Of a DNA stretch of 64,000 nt, positions 38,859 through 52,100 are shown one piece after another (within the stretch, counting starts at the first letter, position 1; each line of letters opens with the position of its first letter). Location: NCBI GenBank assembly GCA_903813345.2, contig CAIIXF020000001.1, positions 16,575,915 through 16,639,914 of the forward strand, given 5' to 3'. The notes under the pieces were generated by a model. It was not told the DNA's origin and made no database searches. It was given only the letters and a program-made list of their open reading frames with translations. Source of the DNA: Owenia fusiformis. Its lineage: Eukaryota > Annelida > Polychaeta > Sabellida > Oweniidae. The position numbers and the translations under genes were made by a program.

Positions 38859-40574
38859 ATGGCAGAACGAGACAATGAACCAGTCGTGGAATCTACATAT
38901 TTAATTCACGAGCCATTATATGGACAGGGTATTCTTGCCACGCTTAATAAGTACAGAATCTCAGGGACTTTTACTGACGCAATCATAACAATTGAACATG
39001 AGGAATTTCCTTGTCATAGAGGGGTCCTAGCTGCTAGCTCCCCATACTTTATGGCACTATTCTCCAGTGATTTAAAGGAGGGGAAAGAGGCAAGAGTTGT
39101 ATTCAAAGACATGTCAGCTTGGACTGTCAAGAGACTTATCGAATACGCATACAGTGGTAGTTTAGAAATCACCGTAAACAATGCCCAGGAGATACTGGCA
39201 GCAGCTAATCTTCTAGAATTTCCTGTAGTCGTAGATGCATGTTGTAGGTTTCTAGAGACTCAGCTTCATCCAACAAATTGTCTGGGTATTGAAAAATTTG
39301 CTCAATTACATTCTTGTGATCATTTAGCGAAAATTGCTCACAAGCAAGCTTTGGAAAATTTTAGCTCTGTCGTGGAGTCTGATGAGTTCCTTAATTTGAG
39401 TGTTGACATTCTATCACACTACATATCAAGTGATCATATAGACGTTAGGTATGAAGAGACTGTATATGAAGCAGTCATAAAATGGATCAAGTCAGATATT
39501 GATATTCGTGTGAAATATCTTCCTGAACTTCTGCAGCATGTACGCCTTCCAACTGTTGATCTGAAATATCTCGAAGACATTGTGGAGAAGGACTCTCTTA
39601 TTCAAAGTTCTGTTGAATGCCGAGCATTTGTCCAAGATGCCAAACTCTACCACGAAACAAAAACAGATCAAAGTGGTAAGCGAAGACTGAGTATGCAAAA
39701 GACTACTTTACCCAGACCATCCACTGTTGCTAAGGAGTGCATTGTGATTGTTGGTGGTATCGATGTCTACATTCAAACCAGTGTAGAAATGTATGAGCCA
39801 CATAAAGATAAATGGAGTAAGCTGCCTGATCTCCCCGAAATGGTATCTTGGTATAGTGTGTCATCATTACACAATAACGTTTATGTACTTGGTGGAATCG
39901 TTAATGGTCGTATTGTGCCAACTGCCTGGAAGTTTGACTCAGCTAAACGACTCTGGTCAAAAATAATGCCTATGATTACAGCGAGAGCTAAGCATGTTTC
40001 GACAAGCATGGACAACAAGATATTTGTGTTAGGAGGGATTAAAGCAGATGATACCACAGATGTCGAAGAAATAGAATGTTATGATTATGCTACCAAGCAG
40101 TGGAGTCTAGTCGGTAGATCACCTAGCCCCAGGAAGCAGTCGTGTATTGTGCCCTATAACCAGACACTTATTGAAGTCGGGGGAACTGTTGGATCCAAAA
40201 CAACCGAGAGTTACGTTTATAATGGCAAAACGTTAGTCTACAGTGGAGAACAATTTGTACTTTCTGAATCTATTCAATTCGCAAAGATTGTGGTTCTTAA
40301 TTCAGTGTTCTTCATTATATGGGAAGATAGCAAGCAAGTTATTGCAATGGACCCTGTAAAGCGAACATTCCGCCGTCTTGCAGACATGAATTACTCTCAT
40401 GTTCACAGTGGAATATGTGTAATTGATAACAGGATTTACATAACTGGTGGGCTAATGGACAGTAAACCAAGCCAGGTGATAGAGGTATACGATTCAGAGT
40501 TAGATACTTGGACAGTTGTGAAATCTATGTATCTGGCCAGAGCTTGCCATGGATGTGTTAGCATTCAGATGTAA
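38859..40574 (+). CDS. Kelch-like protein (BTB-BACK-Kelch)
   Basis: One uninterrupted 571-aa frame. The BTB domain (about 28-137) has FTDAIITIEHEEFPCHRGVL and AASSPYF. BACK (about 142-250) includes NCLGIEKFAQLHS and HVRLP. Kelch blades begin near residue 292 with GG doublets at about 295, 344, 391, 439 and 528; the blade near 483 (FFIIWEDS) has lost the doublet. The end, RACHGCVSIQM, closes the propeller. Such proteins normally bind cullin-3 through BTB and BACK and bring substrates by the propeller for ubiquitination. The sequence recalls the KLHL24/KLHL35/KLHL6 group, but I cannot fix the orthologue. The start is the ATG just before MAERDNEP; a short upstream ATG lies in the 5' leader. Intronless CDS is common in this family. 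Confidence 0.9.
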   Translation: MAERDNEPVVESTYLIHEPLYGQGILATLNKYRISGTFTDAIITIEHEEFPCHRGVLAASSPYFMALFSSDLKEGKEARVVFKDMSAWTVKRLIEYAYSGSLEITVNNAQEILAAANLLEFPVVVDACCRFLETQLHPTNCLGIEKFAQLHSCDHLAKIAHKQALENFSSVVESDEFLNLSVDILSHYISSDHIDVRYEETVYEAVIKWIKSDIDIRVKYLPELLQHVRLPTVDLKYLEDIVEKDSLIQSSVECRAFVQDAKLYHETKTDQSGKRRLSMQKTTLPRPSTVAKECIVIVGGIDVYIQTSVEMYEPHKDKWSKLPDLPEMVSWYSVSSLHNNVYVLGGIVNGRIVPTAWKFDSAKRLWSKIMPMITARAKHVSTSMDNKIFVLGGIKADDTTDVEEIECYDYATKQWSLVGRSPSPRKQSCIVPYNQTLIEVGGTVGSKTTESYVYNGKTLVYSGEQFVLSESIQFAKIVVLNSVFFIIWEDSKQVIAMDPVKRTFRRLADMNYSHVHSGICVIDNRIYITGGLMDSKPSQVIEVYDSELDTWTVVKSMYLARACHGCVSIQM

Positions 40575-40813
40575 TCTCTTCTCTGATTGGTCGACAAAAA
40601 TTGGTGTGTTCGAGAGTTAAACTACACATAATAGTTTATTAACAGTGAATACACATTGTCATTTCTGGTAGATTAGATTATGTAGAACAATCATAAAGGA
40701 CCTTAGCTATAAATTGTTCAAAACTGACCGTTTCATACGTCATATGGCAAGTATGTACTCAATTAGTCTCAATCAGTTCTGAGAACAAGTCAGTATTGTG
40801 CAAATGTAATATG

Positions 40814-40951
40814 ATGTCACCACCGCAAATGCAACATATTGTTATAAACACCAACTTTTTGTGGACATTGTACATCAGTTGGGGTTCATTCACAGTTTGG
40901 TGTCTATAACAAATGGCAGGTGGGGACATTTTGCATGTTTATGCATTGTGT
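40814..40951 (+). repeat. Dispersed TGTCACCACC repeat, copy b
   Basis: It starts ATGTCACCACC and runs through CAACTTTTTGTGGAC and TAACAAATGGCAGGTGG to GGACATTTTGCATGTTTATG. It is one of the most complete copies and includes both inverted ends. Confidence 0.65.
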
Positions 40952-41345
40952 TTCATGTCGGTAGTTTTAATAATCATATTTATTTATTACTTTAATCATT
41001 GTAATGATATTGTTTCATGTTTACACCCAGTATTAGTATATTGCAATATAATATTTATTATAAATAGTCATAATATCACATAGATTCTCATTGAAAATAA
41101 CTGTAAAGACTGTAGATGCTAGATATATTCAAAACAGTCAATTATATCATAAATTGCTTAGAAACTTTGTATCTAGTAGTTTTAAACATTGTTTATTAAA
41201 TGAGGATTTGTTTAGAAATGTTTTTTGTTGTTGTTGTTATAACATGCTATAAAATCAGGAAAAGTGGACAGATGGAAATTCTGTTAACCGATATGTGTTG
41301 AGCAAAATTCATTTATGTGCCTTGAAATGAATGCCCATTGATTTC

Positions 41346-41654
41346 AAGGAGGATTGGCTCCCATGCCCAGAGTGCAACATCGATATTCTGTCCAATATCT
41401 GGGCATGTTGTGATACAAAATTCAAATTCGAACATTCGCCATTCTGTTCACTTAAACATTTGAATCGTGGATTTTGGTCTTATTTCTAATGAAAAATTCC
41501 AAAACTCGCAAGAAATGATCGAGATATCGGTTTGAATCTTTTGAACTGTTTATTTTGAATTTATTAGTCAGTTATAATTTCAGATAATAATGACATTTCG
41601 ACGTTTTTATTGTTTGAAAATATCGAGTTTCGATCCTGGGAGCCAATCCTCCTT
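41346..41654. mobile_element. MITE with 18-bp perfect TIRs
   Basis: AAGGAGGATTGGCTCCCA at 41346-41363 is exactly inverted at 41637-41654. The 309-bp unit has no coding potential. It lies in the probable 3' UTR of the Kelch-like gene, so it may be transcribed. Confidence 0.75.
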
Positions 41655-42145
41655 GCATGGATTTGAAATGAATAATCGAGGGGAATTTATAGAGGGTATT
41701 TATTCTGAGAAAATCAAACATTTTTGTGATATAATGTATTGGTAACTCTTTAATGTTTCTCATCATAATTCCTGTTCTTACAGTACATGAAAGCAGATTC
41801 AGTGTGTAGTTCCGGTATGATTCAACCAGGCAAATAGATTTTATGCCATACATATGCATATGCCATGCATATATTGATAATTGACTGTCCTAAGCCATGT
41901 AAGCATAACATAGATGTACTTTTTTTACATTTTGTTCTTAAGTTCAGATCATCAGTAGATGTTCTGTAACAGATTAAAACTACTTCAATATACTGGTATC
42001 TACATGAATATAAGTATGAACCAATTTTGACAATCTAATTAGAATTGTACATCATAATAAATAAATATTACAGTTTTTGAAATAAATTATTATTTAATAC
42101 ATTTTGTTCAGTTTTTAGGTTTAATATTGGACAATATATGGGCTG

Positions 42146-42322
42146 CAGTGATCTCCCCGGGATTTTTTCTCAGATGGGACCAAAATTGGTCAAAATATGC
42201 CAATTTTTCATGACTTCTCATTTTCAAGTGGGTGCAAATGGATTTTCAGGTGGGTGCAAGCCTATTTTTAAAATCTCAGGTGGGTGCTGCGCCCACTTAT
42301 TTTAATGCTGGGGAGAACACTG
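42146..42322. mobile_element. MITE with CAGTG(A/T)TCTCCCC termini
   Basis: CAGTGATCTCCCCGG at the left and GCTGGGGAGAACACTG at the right are inverted. GGTGGGTGC is repeated inside (42228-42290). About 177 bp, non-coding. Confidence 0.7.
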
Positions 42323-43119
42323 GACTGATATCAGTATTAGAGCATTGAGGTTAACTATGAAACTGCATATGCTCCTCTCCCCTTTCATATATTTTAGTGA
42401 GTGATATGTCATTGTGACATCAGAGAGTCGATAAAACTAACATTTGAATATCTGAACTAAGAGGTTTTGGGTTACATCTTCAAAACTGGGCCTAATTTTT
42501 CAATCTTTGAAAATGTTAATAATAGAAAAATTGTGGGAAATTTTGATATGATATGGCCTTTGCATGACCTTTACTGTATTTCATTTTCCAATACACGTAG
42601 TTTCATTTTTCTTTTCTAAAAGAGAGCTTCATCTACCTGGTAATCAATGTTCTAGGCTCTGGCTCTCAGATTCTTCTTTAGTTCCCTGCACAGGCCCAGG
42701 GCCACTAGTTCAAAGATCACCCCCTCCCAATCACTGTATTCTGCTATAGAAGACAGTATTAGAGTTTTCAGTGAGTGGGGGAGGTGAACCTTGAGCTATT
42801 GTTCCTGGACCTGTGGTTCCCTGTGCTCTACAAATGGAATTATTTGGAATTATTACACACACTTAAAGATAATCTGCCTGTAAATTATCAGGATTTAGGG
42901 TCATGATTTTGGATTTGATCTTGTGTCAATACACTTTAGTAAAGTGAAACTGCACATTTTGAAATGGTAAATCAATACGTGGCTGGTCATGACGCCGAAC
43001 CAATCAAATTACAGTAGCCATTCATTTCTTGTGTCCCGCCGGAAGTCAAAATTTTGAAAAGAAAATGTGAAAACTCACTCAATATTAGTCTATAATAGCT
43101 AATTTAAAGATCTAGAACA

Positions 43120-46100
43120 ATGGATATCGGGTATGGAACACTATTATGTATAACAGTTGTACTTGGGCTAATAATCAGGTTCCTGTACAACTTTGGTAAA
43201 GAGATTGGCCTTTCCAAATTGATAACTCGTGAAAACGGGAAAAATCAAAAATCTCGATCAAAATTTGCATCAAGACGAGAGACACTAACAAAGTGGCCAA
43301 GCAACTCAACAAAACACAACGTCAGTTCCTTGGATTCTTCTACATCAACAACAACCAGTACTCCTAAATCAAACAAAGTCAGAAGCCGATTTGGGAGTTC
43401 CAACTCTACTCTACAAAGTGAATATTCTCTTGCATATACATCTCCATCGGCACTTGGAGCATTATCACCGATACTACCTGCATCTCCTGTTGTACCAGAT
43501 CAGTCTACTCAACAATCTACAATGTCGCACCAACCTCATACAATGATAACAAGTCCATTTCCTACAAAGTAAGTTAAGGTCTCATGGAAGTTAACAGGAA
43601 ATGACAAAACAAAAAATGACAAAGCCATGCTGGATTTTGAAAATTTTTTGAACCAAGATAACAGAGTTCTGTTTGGACCTCCAGTCAGTTTAACTAGTTC
43701 CACATATCATTTACATGACTGGGAACACAATTGAAATGGTCAGAATGACCATAAACATGAAAGAATAACCTTTTCAGCCCTCTGAAAATGTGACTAAAAA
43801 ATAGCTAAGAGTCTGTGCTCAGGAAAGGTCACTGAACAGAATCTTTTGACTTTTTCAGAAAATGTGCCCAATATATTGCTCTAAATGATACAATTTAAAC
43901 AAATTTGATATCATTCTTAGAAAAAGAAAAAATTAAAAAAAACTGAATTGAAAATCGATCTATTTTCCTTTTTACAACAGCCATTATTGTTTCAGACAAT
44001 ATTTTAAATTTCAAAGATTGTGTCATTTAGAGCAATATATTGGACACATTTTCTGAAAAAATCAAAAGATTCTGTTGATTGACCTTTCCTGAGCACCTAC
44101 TTTTAGCTATTTTTCAGTCACATTTTCAAAGGGCTGAAAAGATTATTTTATCATGTTTATGGTCATTCTGACCATTTCAATTGTTTTTCAACTTTTTCAA
44201 CTTTTATATTCATTTTATGATATATGTATGAACTTAATCTGTAAAGCAGTATTAGGGCTGAGCCATCTAGTCAGAATTTGTCCAAACTGTAGACTAGTTT
44301 GAAATGCCAGTGTTAAAACTCTGGTGGTTATCTAACCATTTTTTGTATCAATGTCAGAATTTGATTAGAATGAATGATAAAGATGTTGTTGAAAGAGAAC
44401 TGGCCAACTCTTTATAAAATGTCTGATTTTGATTTTTTATGATGTTAACTTCCTTCACTTTTTAAAAATAATATTTATCATTGCTAGGCAGGGAATAAGA
44501 TAAGTGAATTTAGGTCATACCTGACAGTAAAGTCTTCTATGACAGATTTTATGGGAGTACAGTTTCCTGTATGACTATGTTTCATACTTTTTTGTTTGTC
44601 ATCGAGATATACCGAATTGAATTAAACAAAATCATGTTGTAAACCTGAAGTTTCCAGCATAAATTGTGTGGAAGTTTTCTGCGCTTCTACTTGATTAAGA
44701 ATATTGTTAATAACAAAACAATTTGAAAACTATTGGAAATTCTTGGTCATATCAAGGTGATTCCAATTCTGTAGACCACATTTTAATTCTAAATTGCTCC
44801 AAACCAGTTCTGCAACAGCCCTAAGCAGTCATTCACATACTGTTCTCTAGGTATTTTTCGCATGCAATTTCATTTCGTGCTTTTCATGATTGTGTTAAAA
44901 TCACGGAAATTAACCGTCACAAATTTCACCAATTAAAGGCTGAGGTGCAGCATGTCATTGACTAAGATCTAGAAATTGTAAATCTTAACCAAATATGACA
45001 TTGGGTAGGTGTTATTAATATAGATAGGGTGAATTAGTTTACAGAGCTTGAGGATTCAGAAAACAACGGAATTTAAACTTTTGAAATCCGCGAAATTTAA
45101 TGGCTGCGAAATAGGCATTTCTCAAAATTCGCGATATTAAAACTTGCGAAATAAACTAGGAGTACAGTATGTTTTGCTTGCTGTATTACAGAAACCCCCT
45201 TATTAAAAACTGAGCCACATATGCATTTCTGTGTTAAATTTCAGGTTCTTCGGGAAGTCTGCTATCACATCAACTCCAATGGTAACAAACAACATGCTAC
45301 AATCAGGCACACATTTGCTTCAACCACCCAACATATTCCAACAAGCAACTTCACAACCTCTTAATGTTGTACCATCTGTTGTTTTGCGTAAGCCATCTAA
45401 ACATGCTTTGAGCAGTGCAAATTCTAGGATGGTGAGAAGTCCCTCAACTATAAAGATTCCTTCATCATCAGAACATGAAAAATCATCATATTTGATGTCA
45501 TTGTAAGTAAAGAAAGTATTGCTGCATCAGGCCAAAAATAATTATACATACATATTTTTTATCTTTAACATTTTCACAGATCATTTTACCATTATCTGAA
45601 TGTGGATTGAACTGCAATAGTAAAGGCAATTGAATAAATAGAAAAATGTTCCAATTTTTATTGGCCCACCCCGTGTGACTTATATTTTAACTAAATAAGC
45701 CAGGGCACAGGAAAAGGGGTCTTATCATAAATTTTTTCAATATTTTGATTTTTGTTTATCTTAAAAAGCATATATAGACCTTTTAAAAGAGCCATAAAAA
45801 ACTATTTGAATTTAGCACATTTTCCTCTTATCTTGGGCACATTTTTATCCCATCGAACGAAGTTCGGAGGGATATAGGGAACGCCTCCGTCCGTCCGTAC
45901 GTACGTCCGTCCGTACGTACGTACGTCCGTCCGTACGTCCGTCCGTCCGTCCGGGCAATAACTCAAATACCGTTGGCCCTATTTTGTTCATATTTTGTAC
46001 ACATATACCCTATGGGGCTAGAAGTTCTGCTCGAAAGCCGATTTTCAAAATGGCCGCTCATTTCAAAATGGCGGCCATTTTAGTGCCGATTTTACAGTAA

Positions 46101-49100
46101 TTTAGGTGCAATATGTAAAACTGTAATAGCAATATGTTTTAAATGTAAAAAAATTATAAAGGACATTAATAAAGCTACAAATGAAGATATTAAAGAAGCA
46201 CATGGCAGCCATCTTGAAAAATGGCGGCCTTTACTCGTTATTTACGATTTTTGCTGTAACTCGAAAAGCAGTGGAGCGATTTTGTTCATATTTGGTATGT
46301 GAATACTATAAGCATTGGACACTGTCTAAAGACATTTTTGGTAGAAGGCGGCCATTTTGAAAAATGGCCGCCATTTTAACGTATTTTACTATAACTCGAA
46401 AAGTAGTGGAGCGATTTTGTTCATATTTGGTATGTGAATACTATAAGCATGGCACACTGTCCTATGACACTTTTGGTAGAAGGCGGCCATTTTGAAAAAA
46501 ATTTTGAAAAATGGCCGCCATTTTAACGTATTTTACTATAACTTGAAAAGTAGTGGAGCGATTTTGTTCATATTTGGTATGTGAATACTATAAGCATGGC
46601 ACACTGTCTAATGATACTTTTGGTAGAAAGCATATTATTTCTTCTGATGACAACTTGGCAAATGAGCAACCATTTTGAAAATGGTGGCCTTTCTGGTGTG
46701 TTGTTTTATGATATTTGCTATATATTTTGTTTGTAAAAATGTCAGCCATTTCTGTTCGATGGGATTCGCTACGCTTTGGCGTTGCCGTTGTTCTGGTTGG
46801 CTCTGTAGCACAATTTTAATTTTTGTGATAAGACCGGTTTTCCTGTGTTGAAGCTCAAATATGTAAATGTTGTTCCTTACAGAGTTCGAAATAAGCCAGA
46901 AACAGAAGGTTCTCCCCTGGCCAGGTCTACTGTCATCACAGCTCTCAAAAAAGCAAGGGAAAAGAGGTATGACATACCCTGTTGAATGAATATTTCTTTT
47001 TATTATTCTTAGTTGGTCAGCATGATTATAGTGTAAGATGTCAAAGTATCTGCTCTTCTAGTAGACTTGACACTTAGTCTTAAGATAATTATACTGCCAA
47101 TATAATCAAAACACAATGAAAACTTTTTTAAAAACACATTAGTAGTAAAATATGAATGGGGAATAATACAATGTTTTCATTAAACTAGAAATCCAAGCGA
47201 TTTTAGTAAGTTTTTACAATTACAAGGAGATCAATTAGCGAGCATTGGCTAATGCCATGTGTTTACGGTTGCCTTTTTACTTGTTTCTAGGAAACATCCC
47301 AGCAGTAAAGACCCCAGTGAAAGGACTGCAGATTATGTACAAGAAAATGAAGGCACACAACAGAAAAGAACAAGGTTAGTGAAAATATAAGGTTTAAATG
47401 CTCAATGTTATGTCACCACCAAAACATGGTGACATGGCCCACCCTTTTTTCGATATATCTCAATGACCTTATATCAAAAATCAACACCACTGGATATGGC
47501 GTTGGCATTGGAGGGACATATATAGGTATTCTAGCATATGCAGATATTATTTTGATCGCCCCATGCTCAGATAATCTACAACAACTACTCAATACATGTA
47601 TATTAAATGAATGGTGCAAAAAGTGGAGAGTAGAGATTAATAAAGACAAAACCAAAATAATGCATTTCCGCCCAAAAAATGTAAATAGATGTCGGAAACT
47701 ATTTAAATGTGGTGAAATAACACATGGTAGACGTCTGTAACAAATGTCACATTTTACATGATAATGCTTTGATTCAAGTTGACTTCACTTTTGTACAATG
47801 TTTTATACTCTGTGTTCTTATATCGAATGGTGTTTTTGTTGATTATCTCTCACCTTACAGATACAATGTGTATCATCAAACTTGCTACAAATATTTAACA
47901 CTTCAAGTTTTTCCAATTTTTTTTTAGATGGGAAGACATAGAAACTACTATGGGGAATTACATACCACCTCAGTCCATCAACTACCAAATGTTGACAGAC
48001 CAAAGTCAATATCCTGTATATGCTCCAACACAAATCGAAAGACGCGTCACTAATCTTAAGCGACCAGCTCTACATAACACATATGAGGACTGTACTATCG
48101 AGGAATCTGACCGCAAAAGATGTATAACTGATAACACTATAGATCAACACAGAGGAGGTATCAGGCAGTCCAAGAGGAATCCTATTGCAATATCTCTATC
48201 CTCTAGTAACAGAGCCAAGGTTAAACAGGTGATTACTATATACAAATTCTACATGTTCAACACATATTGAAATTACAGATTATTGTAGCGCTATTAACAC
48301 TCAATATTTACATGGCTTTGTTTCTCTATTTTAAAACACTTATTTTATTACACATTTGTGTGTTCGTGCATTTCTCTGTTTAGCATATAATTACAGATTT
48401 GTGCATTCCCGCACTAAAGAAACACATGATAACAGAGTTGTGCATCAACGCATCAAACATATAATTACAGATTTGTTTATATGATGTCTGTATTTGTGAG
48501 AATGTGGATTTGTAAAAGAATACTGGATGTTACAAATTGACAGGAAATTATGATTACTGTATATTTAAATATTGGTTTTCTGTTCAAGGTACAAGAAAGA
48601 GAGAAAAGAAAACTGAACTCAAGTGTATCAAATAAAAGTGCAACAGAATCGGAGGCTTCAAATAAGAGGACACGTAACACAACAGAAACTCAAATTAGTG
48701 GAGAGACACGGCTGAAAGACATCCCCTTTCCAAGGTATGACTTATATGAAACTTGAAAAAATTACTTTTAGTTTTGTCAGTACTACTGCACATTGTCAAT
48801 GTGCTTTTATTGGAATAATTTGGTAAGAAGGGATTGAATTCTGATTATTTGTGTGATTTAATTAATAAATGCATATTTTTGTATTTAGTGAGGATGTCAT
48901 TCAAAATGGCCTGGACTTTGACGGAGATGCAGATATGAGTCAATCAGAAAGAGCCTTTGAAGCAGTAAGTGAATTTTATAATATTACCACAACAATGTTA
49001 TGGTCTCCAACTTTTTTGTGGATGGTGTTTTGGTTCAGCGTCTGTAACAAATGGAAGGTGGTGACATTTTGTATGTTTATGCCTTATTACATTTTATACC

Positions 49101-52100
49101 AATAACATATGTTCACAGAGTGTTAGTCATGCTATACATATATTTTTCAGAAAAGTTCGAAAATATGCAATGACAAGGAATGCTGGTAGAACTAGAAATA
49201 CACCAGAATTGTATAGACCATAGCAATTTTTCTCCTCTTCAAATGACTAGTTTACCAAGATATTTTGGCTTAGAAATTAGTTTTTATGTCACCAACAAAA
49301 GTGGATCTTCTTTGTTGATGGTTCAGTGGTTGGTGTTCATCATCTATAACAAATGGCAGGTGGTGACATTTTCCATCTTGTCCCAATTTTCTCAGAGTTA
49401 GAGGTCTCAATATTTCTAGTAACGTTTCCTTTAATTTCAGGAGCAAAAAACGTTTGATGAAGCATCAAAGATGACTCCTAAGAAGCAATTATTCCCTATA
49501 AAGTCTGGATCTTCACAGATGAGGCGGACCCCAATTTATTCATATAACAAAAATACACCAAAGAAAAAATCTGTAAGCCAAAGTTTTGCAAAGTTTAATG
49601 ACACTCTAATTAAACGTTCAAACATGTTATATTTAAAAGATGTATTGCTTGCCTTTGACTGTATGGTGTACATGTATATAGATATTTAATTGAGCAAGAA
49701 AAATATATTTTGAATGAAAAATAAAAATTTTGTGTTTTAGGTAGCGGAAGTTATGAAGATCACAGAGGCTGATTTAGCTAAAGACAGGGAGGCAGAACAA
49801 AAGCGTATATCTGATATTGTCTCATTGATTGATGAAAAGCCTAAACAAGATAAAGGTATGAAAATTTTCTGAAATATTTGTAGGACTATTCTGTAAATTG
49901 CCTCGTTGAATGCATTTTTAAAACCCATATAACTATCACTATACATATCATCATACATAAGCTTTCCTAAACATCTCACTAGTAGCTCTATTTCAGAAGC
50001 TTATCTCTGTTGTTTTGTATACACAGGTCACAGTCCACAATTGAGGCATGGTGAACTTAGAATATAAATTCAAAAGTACATCTTGACCTTAATATGAGAT
50101 ATGTCAAGGAGATAAAAGAATTGTTTCTTTTTATGTGCATGTGAAGTTAATAATTGAAACGTATGCCAGGACACGTGGTACATTTGTAGTCCCCTAATGG
50201 TGTGAATAATTATAAAAGTTGAATTAAAAATCAAATACTGCATCATAATCAAAGTTGGAGACTTTACATTAGAATGTTCAATGGATTTTGGTTTATTAGC
50301 AGATTTCTGGATGTTGGTACCAGAGTGGTGTAAGCATGTTGATTATTTTCCTAAACTGCATATATTATCGTATAACTTCATAGCAATATGAAATGAAAGA
50401 AGCAAATTGATAGGCAATATAGAATGGAATGATAAGATATATTTCTGGTATTTGGGAAATAAGAAGAGATCATGTGAAGCACATTTTGAAAAATAGAATT
50501 GGTGGTTGTTCTAAATACAGTGAAACCTGTATATCCAAACACCTCTCTTATTCAAACACCTCTCTTATCCAAACACCTCTCTTATTCAAACACCTCTCAA
50601 TGTTGAAAAAATTTTCTTGGTCCAGGTTTTTTATCTCCCATTGACTTACATGTTTATAAAACCTTGCAATGTGAACACTGCTTATCTGAACACTTTTGGT
50701 CTTAGAGGCATCCATATGTTTTAAGTGTTAAGATGTTCTGGGTGTAATATTCCCAAAACATGTTTCTTGAACAAGAGTTTAGACATATACATTTAAATTG
50801 TTTTTCACCTTCAGGTGCTGTTACAACTAGTGTGGCTTCAACTACAGTTGTAACAAAGGAGACTGCATCCACTGTAACGAATTTGAGCACAGCCTCTGGT
50901 GCCACCCCTAGTGCTATTGCTACACAAGCTACTTTACCAACTGCTAGTGTTAACCCTTTACTGACTACCAGCACATTGGGCGGATTTAAACTCCCTGGTG
51001 CAACGCAATCGTTAGGTGGAATAAAACCTACAGTTGTCACGACATCTACCACAAGTAGTAGTAGCAGTTCATATTCATTTAAGCCGTTATTTCCCTCTGA
51101 CTCTACTGCAACATCAAGTGCAGTTACTTCTGTTGCATCGAGCTCCTCATCTAATACTGGAGTCGCCTCAGCATTGGCCTCACTGTCTAGCCTAACTAGC
51201 TCAACACCATCATCACAGTCAGTAGGATCTGCAACGCTCCCATCATATTCCCAATCACAGGCAGCACCTGCATCAACAGCAGTTACCCTGCCCATTTTAT
51301 CCAGCCTCATAGGGGCATCCACAGATTCAACCCCAGCCACTAGCTCTTTAGGGACGAGTGGAACATTACAAAACAATTCAGTAGGGTTCAATTTTGGATC
51401 ATCCCAGTTTGCCCAAAATGCGACCTCATTAGGCTCTGTGAGCTCGACTTCCAGTGGATTATCTTTTGGATCTGGATCAGCAACAAGTGCGGCCAGCAGT
51501 CTTGGTGCTTTATCTGGATCAGCTACAAGTGCGGCTAGCAGTCTTGGTGCTTTATCTGGATCAGCTACAAGTGCGGCTAGCAGTCTTGGTGCTTTATCTG
51601 GATCAGCTACAAGTGCAGCTAGCAATCTTGGTGCTTTAGGAGGCTTTGCTCCATTATCAACCACAACTAATTCTACAACAGGAACTCTGTCTACTGTAGC
51701 ATCAACACCAACCACTGGGTTTAACTTTGGATCAAGTGCACCCTCAACCACAAGTAGTTCTTCATCTGGATTGTTTGGATCAACACCTGTATCAAGTAGT
51801 TCAGGATTAACATTTGGGGCAGTGTCCTCAACATCAGCACCTTCCAGTTCTTCATCATCTGGATTTAGTTTTGGAACTGGTTCAGTAACTACAACCACCA
51901 GTTCATCTACAACAGGTGGGTTTGGTTTTGGAGTAGCCACAGGATTTGGTGCATCGGTAGTCCAAGGTCCACCTCGAACTGGATTTGGAGTGGCAACTGG
52001 TTTTTCATTTGGGACTCCAATCAAAAAGAAAGAAGAGGGTCCTGCCACCGCTGCTAGCTATGGTGTCACCCTTGTTAATGACACTCCAAGTACAACAGTA

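Larger units (their letters stand above)
40575..43119. other. 3' UTR of the Kelch-like gene and spacer
   Basis: Several AATAAA signals occur (near 41095 and 42056-42064). The stretch contains a dispersed repeat copy at 40814-40951 and two inverted-repeat elements. No gene supported. Confidence 0.4.

Noticed and set aside
50702-52048. 448-aa open frame on the minus strand
   Set aside because: Antisense shadow of the Ser/Thr-rich POM121 exon 10; low complexity and no domain.
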